From Acidobacteriota bacterium (GTDB lineage: Bacteria; Acidobacteriota; Thermoanaerobaculia; UBA5066): a stretch of 64,000 nt of DNA. The translations under genes and the position numbers were made by a program. The DNA lies in contig JAKOVQ010000005.1 of the NCBI GenBank assembly GCA_029781975.1, positions 186,001 to 250,000 of the forward strand. Direction: 5' to 3'. A model generated the notes under the pieces. That model searched no databases and was not told the DNA's origin. It was given only the letters and a program-made list of their open reading frames with translations. Position 1 is the stretch's first letter. Each line of letters begins with the position of its first letter. Positions 8,754 through 17,447 of the stretch are shown here, one piece after another.

Positions 8754-9809
8754 TCAGGCCCCGACCGCCTTCGCCACCGCCTCGGCCACGGCCAGGAGCG
8801 CCCGGGCCGACGGGGCGTCGGGCTCGGCCGCCACGATCGGCATCCCGGCGTCGCCCGCCAGCGCGACCCGCGGGTCGATCGGGATCTCGCCGAGGAACGG
8901 GAGGCCCAGCGCCTCGGCCGTCCTCTTCCCGCCGCCGCTCTTGAAGATCGCCTCGCGGTGGCCGCACTTCGGGCACTCGTAGGAGCTCATGTTCTCGACC
9001 AGCCCGAGGACGGGGACGTTCACCTTCTGGAACATCGCCAGCCCCTTGCGCGCGTCGATGAGCGCCACGTCCTGCGGCGTCGTCACGATGACCGCCCCGG
9101 AGAGGGCGACCTTCTGCGTCAGCGTCAGCTGCGCGTCACCGGTCCCGGGCGGCAGGTCGACGACCAGGAAATCCTGCTTCCCCCAGGCCACGTCGCCGAG
9201 GAACTGCTCGACAGCCTTGTAGATCATCGGGCCGCGCCAGATCACCGGCGTGTCGACGTCCATGAGGAAGCCGATCGACATCACGCGGACGCCGAAGCGC
9301 TCGATCGGGACGATCTTCTCCTCCTCGTTGAGGAAGGGCTTCTCGTCGATCCCCATCATCATCTGCTGCGACGGGCCGTAGATGTCGCAGTCAAGGAGGC
9401 CGACGGTGTAGCCGAGCTTCCGGAGCGAGATGGCGAGGTTCGCGGCGACGGTCGACTTCCCGACGCCCCCCTTCCCCGACGCCACCGCCACGGTGAACCG
9501 GGTCCCCGGAAGGGCCGCCTGGACGGCCTGCGGCGCCCCGATGCCGGCCGGCTGCTGGCCCACCTCCACGCGGATCGTCACCGCCTTCACCCCGGGCAGG
9601 GCCCTCAGGGCCGCCTCGCAGTCGCGGCGAAGCTGCTCGCCCGTCTCGCCGGAGGCGGTGGTCAGGGCGAGGCGGAACGAGACGTTCCCCCCCCCGACCG
9701 CGAGGTCCTTGACGAACCCGAACGACACGACGTCCCGGGAGAACCCGGGGTACTTCACCTTCTTCAGGGCCTCGAGGACGGACGCCTCGGTGAGCGGGGC
9801 GGCGGACAC
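8754..9809 (-). CDS. mrp: Mrp/ApbC-type Fe-S cluster carrier ATPase
   Basis: 351 residues: an N-terminal DUF59/MIP18 domain (about 1-90) then a deviant Walker A P-loop NTPase (ASGKGGVGKSTV), switch motifs DCDIYGPSQ and DLPPGTGD, and the CPKCGH cysteine pair that binds a bridging 4Fe-4S cluster in dimers. It delivers Fe-S clusters to apoproteins in the cytosol. GTG start at 9809 has an excellent SD (AAGGAGG). Likely clients nearby include the ferredoxin-type oxidoreductase at 18124. Confidence 0.92.
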   Translation of the reverse strand: MSAAPLTEASVLEALKKVKYPGFSRDVVSFGFVKDLAVGGGNVSFRLALTTASGETGEQLRRDCEAALRALPGVKAVTIRVEVGQQPAGIGAPQAVQAALPGTRFTVAVASGKGGVGKSTVAANLAISLRKLGYTVGLLDCDIYGPSQQMMMGIDEKPFLNEEEKIVPIERFGVRVMSIGFLMDVDTPVIWRGPMIYKAVEQFLGDVAWGKQDFLVVDLPPGTGDAQLTLTQKVALSGAVIVTTPQDVALIDARKGLAMFQKVNVPVLGLVENMSSYECPKCGHREAIFKSGGGKRTAEALGLPFLGEIPIDPRVALAGDAGMPIVAAEPDAPSARALLAVAEAVAKAVGA

Positions 9810-9907
9810 GGAACCTCCTTCTCCGGGCTGGGCCGGCCCCGGGGAGCGGGGCCGGGGGCCGGCGAGAGGACCGCGGCGTCGGCCGCCGCCCTTCCGGCCC
9901 GAGGAGT

Positions 9908-10618
9908 TTACGTCGAGTCCCCCAGGCGGAGGATCTCCCCCCGCACCCGCTCGATCAGCTCGGCGCGGCGCTCGAAGCCGTACTCGGACGGCTGGACCGG
10001 GTCCCCGATCCGGACCACGATCTCCCCCCGGACCACCCGGAGGCCGTCGGCGCCCAGGACCTGCCGGGCCCCGGAGATCCCGACCGGGACGATCGGGAGG
10101 CCGGTCCGGAGCGCCAGGAGGAAGCCCGCCTTCTTGAACGGGCCGAGCCGGCCGTTGCGCGAGCGGGTCCCCTCCGGGAAGACGAGGACCGAGACCCCCT
10201 CCTTCAGGTAGCGCCCGATCCTCCCGAAGGCCTCCATCGCCTTCTCCTTGTGCTTGCGGTCGATCGGGACGAACCCGGCGAGCCACATCGACCAGCCGAG
10301 GAACGGCACCCAGAAGAGCTCCCGCTTGGCGGCGAACCGGACGTCCCGCGCGAGGGCGACGAAGAGGACCGGGATGTCGGCCGCCGAGGTGTGGTTCGGC
10401 ATGAAGACGGCGTCCGGGGTGGCGAGCGCCCCCTCGGACGCCTCGACCCGAAGGGTGATCCCGGCGAGGTAGAGGAGCGAGGCCGACCACCAGCGCGCCC
10501 AGTACTGGTAGAGGAGCCCCCGGGGCGGGACCCAGGACGTCAGGATCGCCAGCGACCCGAAGATCGGCGTCAGGACCAGGACGAAGAGCCAGCACCAGGC
10601 GTTGTAGAGGAGGCTCAT
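9908..10618 (-). CDS. plsC: 1-acylglycerol-3-phosphate acyltransferase PlsC
   Basis: 236 residues with an N-terminal membrane segment, the catalytic NHTSAAD (HX4D) motif, and FPEGTRSRNG plus PVGISGAR, the acceptor-binding and later LPLAT blocks. It converts lysophosphatidic acid to phosphatidic acid at the inner membrane. The gene is divergent from the MCE permease gene at 10662, with 43 bases between start codons. Confidence 0.88.
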   Translation of the reverse strand: MSLLYNAWCWLFVLVLTPIFGSLAILTSWVPPRGLLYQYWARWWSASLLYLAGITLRVEASEGALATPDAVFMPNHTSAADIPVLFVALARDVRFAAKRELFWVPFLGWSMWLAGFVPIDRKHKEKAMEAFGRIGRYLKEGVSVLVFPEGTRSRNGRLGPFKKAGFLLALRTGLPIVPVGISGARQVLGADGLRVVRGEIVVRIGDPVQPSEYGFERRAELIERVRGEILRLGDST

Positions 10619-10649
10619 CCGCGGCGGAGTCTACAGAGAAGCGGCCCCT

Positions 10650-10655
10650 TAGAAT
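10650..10655 (+). promoter_or_regulatory. -10-like box for a possibly leaderless mlaE mRNA
   Basis: TAGAAT ends 6 bases before GTG 10662. With the usual 6-8 nt between -10 and +1, transcription would start at or next to the start codon. No SD is visible. Confidence 0.45.
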
Positions 10656-10661
10656 CGGGCC

Positions 10662-11480
10662 GTGGGACTCGCCCCCCCCGCGGCCGCAGACCCGTTCTGG
10701 ACCCTCCCGCGCCTGAGGCGGTGGTTCCGGCGCGCGCTCCTTCACATGGGGGGCCTCGGCCTGATGGTGAAGGACCTCGTCCGGGAGGCGCGCAAGCCCT
10801 GGGACGTCGGCGAGATCCTCCGGCAGATGGACACCCTCGGCGTCCAGTCGATCACCATCACCAATCTCACCGCCCTCTCGACGGGGCTCGTCTTCGCCCT
10901 CCAGACCGCGTACTCCCTCTCCGAGTTCGGCGGCAAGCTCGTCATCGGCCGGGCGGTGGTCCTCGCCCTGGCGCGCGAGCTGGGGCCCACCCTCACGGCG
11001 CTGATGGTGGCGGCCCGGTGCGGGGCCGGGATGACCGCCGAGATCGGGTCGATGGCCGTCACCGAGCAGGTCGACGCCCTGCGCGCGCTCGGCGCCTCCC
11101 CCATCCGCAAGCTCGTCCTCCCGCGCGTGGTGGCCGTGACCGCGATGATGCCGATCCTCACCCTGATCGCGGTCTTCCACGGCGTCCTCGGAGGTCTGAT
11201 CGTGGCCGTCTTCGACATCAAGATCGGCGCCACCTTCTACCTCTCCACGACGCTCCAGGCGCTGAAGTTCAACGACCTCATGCACGGACTGTGCAAGACC
11301 CCGTTCTTCGGCCTGGAGATCGCGCTCATCGGCTGCTACAACGGGCTGACGGCCCACGGCGGCGCCGACGGCGTGGGCCGGGCGACGACGACGGCGGTCG
11401 TCGTCGCCTCGATCACCGTCCTGATCACCGACTACTTCCTGTCGAAGCTCTTCCTCGTCCTGCCGTTCGGGCTCCACTGA
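10662..11480 (+). CDS. mlaE: MlaE-type lipid ABC permease
   Basis: 272 residues, about five TM helices, with the MlaE-family signature LARELGPTLTALMVAARCGAGMTAEIG split across the coupling helix and the EQVDALRALG block. It forms the membrane channel of an MCE lipid transporter that moves phospholipid between the membranes. GTG start without SD, preceded by a TAGAAT box. The stop overlaps the ATG of mlaF by one base (TGATG). Confidence 0.9.
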   Translation: MGLAPPAAADPFWTLPRLRRWFRRALLHMGGLGLMVKDLVREARKPWDVGEILRQMDTLGVQSITITNLTALSTGLVFALQTAYSLSEFGGKLVIGRAVVLALARELGPTLTALMVAARCGAGMTAEIGSMAVTEQVDALRALGASPIRKLVLPRVVAVTAMMPILTLIAVFHGVLGGLIVAVFDIKIGATFYLSTTLQALKFNDLMHGLCKTPFFGLEIALIGCYNGLTAHGGADGVGRATTTAVVVASITVLITDYFLSKLFLVLPFGLH

Positions 11481-12235
11481 TGGCGACCGCCCCGCCGCCC
11501 GTCATCGAGCTCCGGGGGGTCTCCAAGTCGTACGGCGGCACGGTCGTCCTCGACGCCGTCGACCTCGCCGTCCGGCGCGGCGAGGTGCTCGTCATCCTGG
11601 GCGGCTCGGGGACGGGGAAGTCGGTCTCGCTCCGGCACATGAACGGCCTCGAGCACCCCGACTCGGGCGAGGTCGTCGTCGACGGGACGGCGATCTCGCA
11701 CCTCTCCGAGGACGAGCTCGTGCCGGTCCGCCGGAAGGTCGGGATGCTCTTCCAGATGGGGGCCCTCTTCGACTCGATGACGGTCTTCGAGAACGTCGCC
11801 TTCGCGCTCTGGGAGCACACGAGGATGACGGAGGACGAGGTGGCGGCCCGGGTCCGGGAGGTCCTCGGCTACGTCGATCTCGGCCCGGAGGTCCTGCCGC
11901 TCCTCCCCTCCTCGCTCTCGGGCGGCATGAAGAAGCGGGTCTCGCTGGCCCGGACCGTGGCGCTCAAGCCCGACGTCCTCCTCTACGACGAGCCGACGAC
12001 CGGCCTCGACCCGGTCACGGCGATGACGATCAACCGCCTGATCGTCGACCTCAACACGCGCCTCGCGACCACGTCGGTCGTCGTCACGCACGACATCGCC
12101 TCGACGCTCTTTGTCGCCGACCGGATCGCCTTCCTCGAGCGCGGGCGCTTCGCCTTCGTTGGGACCGCCGCCGAGGCGCGCCGCTCCGACGTCCCGGGCC
12201 TCCGGGCTTTCCTGAGCGCGGGGGAGGTCGCATGA
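11480..12235 (+). CDS. mlaF: MlaF-type lipid ABC ATPase
   Basis: 251 residues: Walker A GGSGTGKSV, Q-loop FQMGALFDS, signature LSGGMKKRV, Walker B LLYDEPTTGLD, switch His VVVTHD. The MGALFDSMTV motif after the Q-loop is characteristic of MlaF/Mkl ATPases. It energises the MlaE permease from the cytosolic side. Followed 25 nt later by the MCE-domain gene. Confidence 0.9.
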   Translation: MATAPPPVIELRGVSKSYGGTVVLDAVDLAVRRGEVLVILGGSGTGKSVSLRHMNGLEHPDSGEVVVDGTAISHLSEDELVPVRRKVGMLFQMGALFDSMTVFENVAFALWEHTRMTEDEVAARVREVLGYVDLGPEVLPLLPSSLSGGMKKRVSLARTVALKPDVLLYDEPTTGLDPVTAMTINRLIVDLNTRLATTSVVVTHDIASTLFVADRIAFLERGRFAFVGTAAEARRSDVPGLRAFLSAGEVA

Positions 12236-12260
12236 TGGTTCCGAAGGAGGGGCCCGCCGC

Positions 12261-13517
12261 GTGAGAGCCGACAGCCGCACGAAGTCCCGCGTCGGGGTCA
12301 TCGTCTTCTCGTCGCTCCTCCTCTTCGCGGTGGCGGTGGTCGTCATCGGGGGCCGCACGGGGTTCTTCCTCTCGCGGACCTCGTACTTCGCGCGCTTCCC
12401 CAACTCCCAGGGGCTCATCGGCGGCAACCAGGTCCGCCTCGCCGGGGTCACCGTGGGGGCGGTCCAGAAGATCGAGGTCCCGAAGGAGCCGGGACAGGAC
12501 CTCCTCGTCAGCTTCGACATCGAGAAGCGGTACCAGCACCTCGTCAGGACCGACAGCCGCGTCGAGATCAAGACGATCGGCCTCCTCGGCGACAAGTACC
12601 TCGAGGTGACGCCGGGCTCGCCGACCAAGCCCGTCCTCCCGCCGGACTCCGAGATCGCGGCGTTCCGGGGAGCCGAGATCGACAAGATCCTGGCGGGGTC
12701 GGGCGACCTCGTGGACAACGTCAGCGCCGTCGCCAAGTCGCTCAAGACGATTCTCGGCCGGGTGGAGAAGGGGGAGGGGCTCGTGGGCGAGGTGACGACG
12801 GACAGCCCGAACGGCCGTGCCCTCTCCTCGTCGCTCCGCCAGACGCTCGCGAGCGTCAACCGCCTCGTCGACGACGTCCGCGAGGGGCATGGCGTCCTCG
12901 GCGTCCTGATCCACGACCAGGCGCTCGCCTCGAAGGTCTCGAGCGACCTCGAAGGGTCGCTCGCCTCGCTCCACAGGATCCTCGGCGCCGTGGAGAAGGG
13001 GACGAAGGAGGGGGACGGCCTCGTCCCCGCCCTCCTCGGCGACCCCGAGGGGAAGCGCCGCTTCTTCGAGATGGTCGACTCGCTCAAGGGGGCCGCCGAC
13101 GGGCTGGCCGGCTTCTCGAAGGACCTCGAGAAGGGGAACGGCCTCCTCCCGAAGCTGGTGAGCGACGAGGCGTTCGCGAAGCAGCTGACGGAAGACCTCC
13201 ACTCCCTCACCAGCCACCTCGCCAGCGTCGCGGCGAAGCTCGACGGCGGCCAGGGGACCGCCGGACGGCTGGTGAACGACCCGAGCCTCTACGAGGCGAT
13301 GAACGACATCGTCGTCGGCATCGACGAGTCCAAGCCCCTGAAGTGGCTCCTCCGCAACCGCCAGCGCTCCGGGATCCAGGTCCGCTACGAGGCGGAGCAG
13401 GCGAAGCTGAAGGCCCAAGGAGCGGGCGCGGCGCCCGGCGAGCACCCCGCCCCGCCGCCCTCCCCGACGCCGGCACCGACCCCGACCCCTCCCCCGCCGG
13501 CCCCCTCCGCGCCGTGA
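12261..13517 (+). CDS. mlaD: MCE-domain substrate-binding protein MlaD
   Basis: 418 residues, GTG start with SD AAGGAGG about 10 nt upstream. An N-terminal TM helix (VIVFSSLLLFAVAVVVIGG) anchors a periplasmic MCE domain (about 40-120; FPNSQGLIGGNQVRLAGV, TIGLLGDKYLEV). The rest is helical and carries at least five spaced blocks of the form GxGLLxxLxxD (GEGLVGEVTTD, GHGVLGVLIHD, GDGLVPALLGD, GNGLLPKLVSD, GQGTAGRLVND), probably the extended helical needle of MCE proteins. It ends in a Pro/Ala-rich tail. Overlaps the SDR gene by GTGA. Confidence 0.88.
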   Translation: MRADSRTKSRVGVIVFSSLLLFAVAVVVIGGRTGFFLSRTSYFARFPNSQGLIGGNQVRLAGVTVGAVQKIEVPKEPGQDLLVSFDIEKRYQHLVRTDSRVEIKTIGLLGDKYLEVTPGSPTKPVLPPDSEIAAFRGAEIDKILAGSGDLVDNVSAVAKSLKTILGRVEKGEGLVGEVTTDSPNGRALSSSLRQTLASVNRLVDDVREGHGVLGVLIHDQALASKVSSDLEGSLASLHRILGAVEKGTKEGDGLVPALLGDPEGKRRFFEMVDSLKGAADGLAGFSKDLEKGNGLLPKLVSDEAFAKQLTEDLHSLTSHLASVAAKLDGGQGTAGRLVNDPSLYEAMNDIVVGIDESKPLKWLLRNRQRSGIQVRYEAEQAKLKAQGAGAAPGEHPAPPPSPTPAPTPTPPPPAPSAP

Positions 13518-14560
13518 GCGGGAGGTTCCGGGTCCTCGTCGCCGGCGGGGCGGGCCTCGTCGGGGCCGCCGTCGCCGAGCAGCTCCTCTCCGAGAGCGCC
13601 GAGGTGATCGTGGCCGACGTCCTCGGCGACTGGGGCGACGGCCGGACCGTGCGGGAGGCGCGCGTCGCCCGGCTCCAGCGGCTCCCCGGCGCCACGGTCG
13701 CGCGCGTCGACCTCACGGCCGGCGGGGCGGCCGCGGCGCTCCTCGGCCGCCACGAGCCCGCCGCGATCGTCAACGCGGCGGTCTTCCCGCCGGACGGCCC
13801 CGGCGCCGCCCCGCTCCTGGCGGCGGCCCGGACCCTTTCGGAGCCCCCCTTTTTCCTCCACCTCTCCGACGGCTCCCTCCACGGCCCGCCGGCGGTCCCG
13901 GACGCGCCCGCCCGCGAGGACGAGCCGCTCGAGCCCGGCGACGACCCGGCCGCGCGCCTCCACGCGAGGGAGGAGGAGCTCGTCCGCGAGTCGGGCCTCC
14001 CCTTCACGGTCCTCCGCCTCTTCGAGCTCCTCGCGCCGGGCCTCCCCGCGGGGCGGTTCCCCACGGCCGCCCTCGAGGCCGTCCTCGCGGGGAGCGAGGC
14101 CGTCCTCCCCGACGACGCGCCGCGCGATTACCTCGCCCTCGAGGACGCCGTGGCCGGGATCCTCGCGGCGCTCGCGCGGCGGGCCGCCGGCGAGACGTTC
14201 AACCTGGCGAGCGGCCGCGCCGTCCGCCCCTCCGACGTCGTCCGCCTCCTCGGCGAGAAGGCGTTCCGCCCGGTCCGCGTCCGCGCCGCGGGTCCCCCCG
14301 CGCGCGTGCCGCGGATCGCCGACGTCGAGAAGGCGTGGGAGGGGCTGCGGTTCCGGCCCCGGCGGACCCTCGACTTCGTCGTGCAGGCGATCGTCGCGGA
14401 CCGCCTCGGCAGCCGGGAGGCCGCCACGACGAAGAGGCGCCCCGGCGGCCTCCCGGCCCCGCCGCCCGAGCCCGACCCCGAGCCGCCGAGGAACGTCTCC
14501 CGGAGGGAGCTCTTCGGCCTCTTCCGGGGCCCGATCGACCGGGCGCGACGCGGGAAGTAG
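13514..14560 (+). CDS. atypical extended SDR (NAD-dependent epimerase-like)
   Basis: 348 residues, GTG start overlapping the mlaD stop. A Rossmann nucleotide-binding motif (VAGGAGLVGAAV) and the C-terminal FNLASGRAVRPSDVV block place it among extended SDR epimerases. The catalytic YxxxK is not visible: the expected position reads ARLHAREEEL. The last 50 residues are Pro/Arg-rich and end in a basic tail. It may be a non-catalytic NAD(P)-binding protein or use other chemistry. Coupling to the MCE operon suggests an envelope role, which is inference. Confidence 0.7.
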   Translation: MSGRFRVLVAGGAGLVGAAVAEQLLSESAEVIVADVLGDWGDGRTVREARVARLQRLPGATVARVDLTAGGAAAALLGRHEPAAIVNAAVFPPDGPGAAPLLAAARTLSEPPFFLHLSDGSLHGPPAVPDAPAREDEPLEPGDDPAARLHAREEELVRESGLPFTVLRLFELLAPGLPAGRFPTAALEAVLAGSEAVLPDDAPRDYLALEDAVAGILAALARRAAGETFNLASGRAVRPSDVVRLLGEKAFRPVRVRAAGPPARVPRIADVEKAWEGLRFRPRRTLDFVVQAIVADRLGSREAATTKRRPGGLPAPPPEPDPEPPRNVSRRELFGLFRGPIDRARRGK

Positions 14561-14614
14561 ACTCCGCGGGTTCGGCCGGCCGCCAGAGGCCGGCCCGCTC
14601 GGAGGAGTCCGCTC

Positions 14615-15913
14615 ATGAACATCTGCATGGTCGGGACCGGCTACGTCGGCCTGGTGACCGGCGCCTGCCTCTCCGACTTCGGGATGGACGTCACCTGCGT
14701 CGACAAGGACGAAGCGAAGATCGCGATGCTCAAGAAGGGGGTCTCCCCCATCTACGAGCCCGGCCTCGAGGAGCTGATCCACAAGAACGCCCAGGCCAAG
14801 CGCCTCCACTTCTCGACCGACGTGAAGGAGGCCGTCCAGCGCGCGCTCGTCGTCTTCATCGCCGTCGGCACCCCGCCGCGCGAGGACGGCTCGCCCGACC
14901 TCTCGTTCATCTTCCAGGTGGCCGAGGCGATCGCCGAGCACATGGACGGCTACAAGGTGGTGGTCACCAAGTCGACGGTGCCGACCGGCACCGGCGCCCA
15001 GATCGAGGAGATCCTCCGCAAGAACCCGGGGGGGCACAAGTTCTCGGTCGTCTCGAACCCCGAGTTCCTCCGCGAGGGGTCGGCCATCGAGGACTTCATG
15101 CGGCCCGACCGGGTCGTCATCGGCTCGCGGGACGCGGAGGCGATCGCGATCACGAAGGACGTCTACTCCCCGCTCTGGACGGCGGGGGTCCCGTTCGTCG
15201 TCACCGACGTCGAGTCGGCCGAGCTGATCAAGTACGCCTCCAACGGCTTCCTCGCCCTGAAGATCTCCTTCATCAACGAGATCGCCGCCATGTGCGAGCG
15301 GATGGGGGCCGACGTGAAGGACGTGGCCCGCGGGATGGGGCTCGACAAGCGGATCTCTCCCCACTTCCTCCTCCCCGGCCCCGGCTACGGCGGCTCCTGC
15401 TTCCCGAAGGACGTCTCCGGCGTCGTCGACGTGGCGCGCAAGGTCGGCTACCGGTTCGAGATCATGGAGACGGTCCTGAAGGTCAACGAGGACGTCAAGG
15501 CGAGGATGGTCGAGAAGGTCGTCCAGCTCACCGGCGACCTCGCCGGGAAGAAGGTCGCCGTCCTCGGCCTCGCCTTCAAGCCCGACACGGACGACATCCG
15601 CGAGAGCTCGTCGCTGAAGCTCATCCGCGACCTCCAGGCCAGGGGAGCCTCGGTCGTCGCCTACGACCCGGCCGCCGTGGAGAACGCCAGCGCCGTCCTC
15701 TCGGACGTCACCTTCGTCGACGACGTCTACGCCTGCGCCGAGGGGGCCGACGCCCTCGTCCTGGCGACCGACTGGAACCAGTTCCGCAAGCTCGACCTCC
15801 CCCGCCTCGAGGCGACGATGAAGGCCAAGCGCTTCGTCGACCTGAGGAACCTCTACGAGCCGAAGGAGATGAAGCGGCTCGGCTGGAGCTACGTCGGGAT
15901 CGGGAGGAGCTGA
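14615..15913 (+). CDS. ugd: UDP-glucose 6-dehydrogenase
   Basis: 432 residues, the usual length for the TuaD/Ugd family. N-terminal NAD-binding motif MVGTGYVGLVTGACL, SNPEFLREG, the substrate-binding KYASNGFLALKISFINE, catalytic Cys in PGYGGSCFPKD, and the C-terminal LAFKPDTDDIRESSS. It oxidises UDP-glucose to UDP-glucuronate. SD GGAGGAG at about -12 from ATG 14615. UDP-glucuronate would feed the decarboxylase homologue at 16503. Confidence 0.95.
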   Translation: MNICMVGTGYVGLVTGACLSDFGMDVTCVDKDEAKIAMLKKGVSPIYEPGLEELIHKNAQAKRLHFSTDVKEAVQRALVVFIAVGTPPREDGSPDLSFIFQVAEAIAEHMDGYKVVVTKSTVPTGTGAQIEEILRKNPGGHKFSVVSNPEFLREGSAIEDFMRPDRVVIGSRDAEAIAITKDVYSPLWTAGVPFVVTDVESAELIKYASNGFLALKISFINEIAAMCERMGADVKDVARGMGLDKRISPHFLLPGPGYGGSCFPKDVSGVVDVARKVGYRFEIMETVLKVNEDVKARMVEKVVQLTGDLAGKKVAVLGLAFKPDTDDIRESSSLKLIRDLQARGASVVAYDPAAVENASAVLSDVTFVDDVYACAEGADALVLATDWNQFRKLDLPRLEATMKAKRFVDLRNLYEPKEMKRLGWSYVGIGRS

Positions 15914-15920
15914 GGCCCCG

Positions 15921-16403
15921 TCACTCGGTCTTGCGCCGGTAGACCATCATCCGGTCGGTCGTCTCCCCGCCCTGCACCAGGGTCTGGGCCCTCTTGAGGG
16001 TGTTGCCGTCGGGGGAGACCTCCATCACCGTCGTCTGGACCGCGAGGGTCAGGCTGCCGGGGGTCGGCATCTTGATCACCTGCTGGACCGTCGTGCCCCG
16101 AATCAGCCACCGCGCCTCCACCGCGGCCCTCTGGCCCCCGCCGACGTCCATCTGGCGGGTCACGCCGTCGAGCGTGTAGAGGAGCGGGGTGCCGATCGTC
16201 TTCCCGGACACCTCGCGCAGGATCGTCAGCTCGTTCCCCCGGACCATCACCTTGAGGTCGACCCCCTTCTGCGCGTCGGGGACGTTCTGGCTCGCCTTCA
16301 GGTCCAGCACCCAGGTCCCCTGCAGGGACTGGGCGGCGGCGACCGGGGCGGCCGCGAGGATCGCTGCGGACAGGAGACGAGAAAGGCGCCGGGCCAGGGC
16401 CAT
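15921..16403 (-). CDS. secreted lipocalin-like small protein
   Basis: 160 residues with a signal peptide (LLSAAILAAAPVAAAQS, cleavage after AAA-Q) and a mature domain starting LQGTWVLDLKASQN, the opening of lipocalin-like or DUF beta-barrel proteins in soil bacteria. SD GGGAGG 5 nt before ATG 16403 fixes the start. Periplasmic location is expected; function unknown. Convergent with ugd (7-base gap) and divergent from the gene at 16503. Confidence 0.7.
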   Translation of the reverse strand: MALARRLSRLLSAAILAAAPVAAAQSLQGTWVLDLKASQNVPDAQKGVDLKVMVRGNELTILREVSGKTIGTPLLYTLDGVTRQMDVGGGQRAAVEARWLIRGTTVQQVIKMPTPGSLTLAVQTTVMEVSPDGNTLKRAQTLVQGGETTDRMMVYRRKTE

Positions 16404-16440
16404 CACGACCTCCCGAGCCCCTTCGGGGCTCCCATTCATC

Positions 16441-16453
16441 GTGCATTGTGCAC
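16441..16453. promoter_or_regulatory. inverted repeat in divergent intergenic region
   Basis: GTGCA-TTG-TGCAC is a perfect 5-bp inverted repeat with a 3-base centre. It lies between divergent starts at 16403 and 16503, about 35 bases upstream of the TAGAAT box (16488-16493). A repressor operator is possible but unproven. Confidence 0.3.
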
Positions 16454-16502
16454 CCGGACCGGACGATCCGCTCCCGTCCTCGTGCCCTAGAATGGAAGGT
16501 CT

Positions 16503-17447
16503 ATGCGCGTCGTCGTCACCGGAGCAGCCGGCTTCCTCGGAAGCCACCTCGCGGACCGTCTCCTGGCCGACGGTCACCAGGTGGTCGGCATCGACAACCT
16601 GATCACGGGGGACGTCCGGAACATCGCCCACCTCGCGGGAAGCCGGGACTTCCGGTTCCTCTTCCACGACGTCACCGAGTACATCTACCTCGACGGCCCG
16701 GTCGACGCCATCCTCCACTTCGCCTCGCCCGCCTCGCCGATCGACTACCTCCAGATCCCGATCCAGACGCTCAAGGTGGGCGCGCTCGGGACGCACAAGG
16801 CGCTCGGGCTCGCCCGCGCGAAGAAGGCGCGGTTCCTCCTCGCCTCGACCTCCGAGGTCTACGGCGACCCGCTCGTCCACCCCCAGCCCGAGAGCTACTG
16901 GGGGAACGTCAACCCCGTCGGGCCGCGCGGCTGCAACGACGAGGCGAAGCGCTTCGCCGAGGCGATGACCGTCGCCTACAGGAACTTCCACGGCGTGGAG
17001 ACCCGCATCGTCCGCATCTTCAACACGTACGGGCCACGGATGCGGGCGAACGACGGCCGCATCGTCCCGTCCCTCATCACGCAGGCGCTCCGGGGCGAGC
17101 CGCTCACGGTGTTCGGGGACGGGTCGCAGACCCGCTCGTTCTGCTACGTCTCCGACCTGATCGACGGGATCTACCGGCTCCTCCTCTCCGACCTCGCCGA
17201 CCCGTGCAACGTCGGGAACCCCGCCGAGATGACCGTGATGCAGTTCGCCGAGACGATCAAGAGGCTGACCGGCAGCAGCTCGACGATCGTCCACAAGCCC
17301 CTGCCGGTGGACGACCCGAAGCAGCGGCGTCCCGACATCACGCTCGCCCGCGCTCGGCTGGGGTGGGAGCCGAAGGTCGCCCTCGAGGAAGGGCTCCGCG
17401 AGACCGTCTCCTACTTCCGGGGCCTCGCGGGGGGAAAGGAGCCGTAA
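16503..17447 (+). CDS. UDP-glucuronate decarboxylase-like SDR, catalytic Tyr replaced
   Basis: 314 residues, highly similar in layout to bacterial UDP-glucuronate decarboxylase / dTDP-glucose dehydratase proteins: [65 protein letters not shown] enzymes make UDP-xylose from UDP-glucuronate, fitting ugd just upstream. The usual catalytic tetrad Tyr in YDExKR is Asn145 here (CNDEAKR, codon AAC), while Lys149 remains. That is one base away from TAC. Activity is therefore doubtful unless this is a sequence error or a divergent enzyme. Confidence 0.85.
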   Translation: MRVVVTGAAGFLGSHLADRLLADGHQVVGIDNLITGDVRNIAHLAGSRDFRFLFHDVTEYIYLDGPVDAILHFASPASPIDYLQIPIQTLKVGALGTHKALGLARAKKARFLLASTSEVYGDPLVHPQPESYWGNVNPVGPRGCNDEAKRFAEAMTVAYRNFHGVETRIVRIFNTYGPRMRANDGRIVPSLITQALRGEPLTVFGDGSQTRSFCYVSDLIDGIYRLLLSDLADPCNVGNPAEMTVMQFAETIKRLTGSSSTIVHKPLPVDDPKQRRPDITLARARLGWEPKVALEEGLRETVSYFRGLAGGKEP

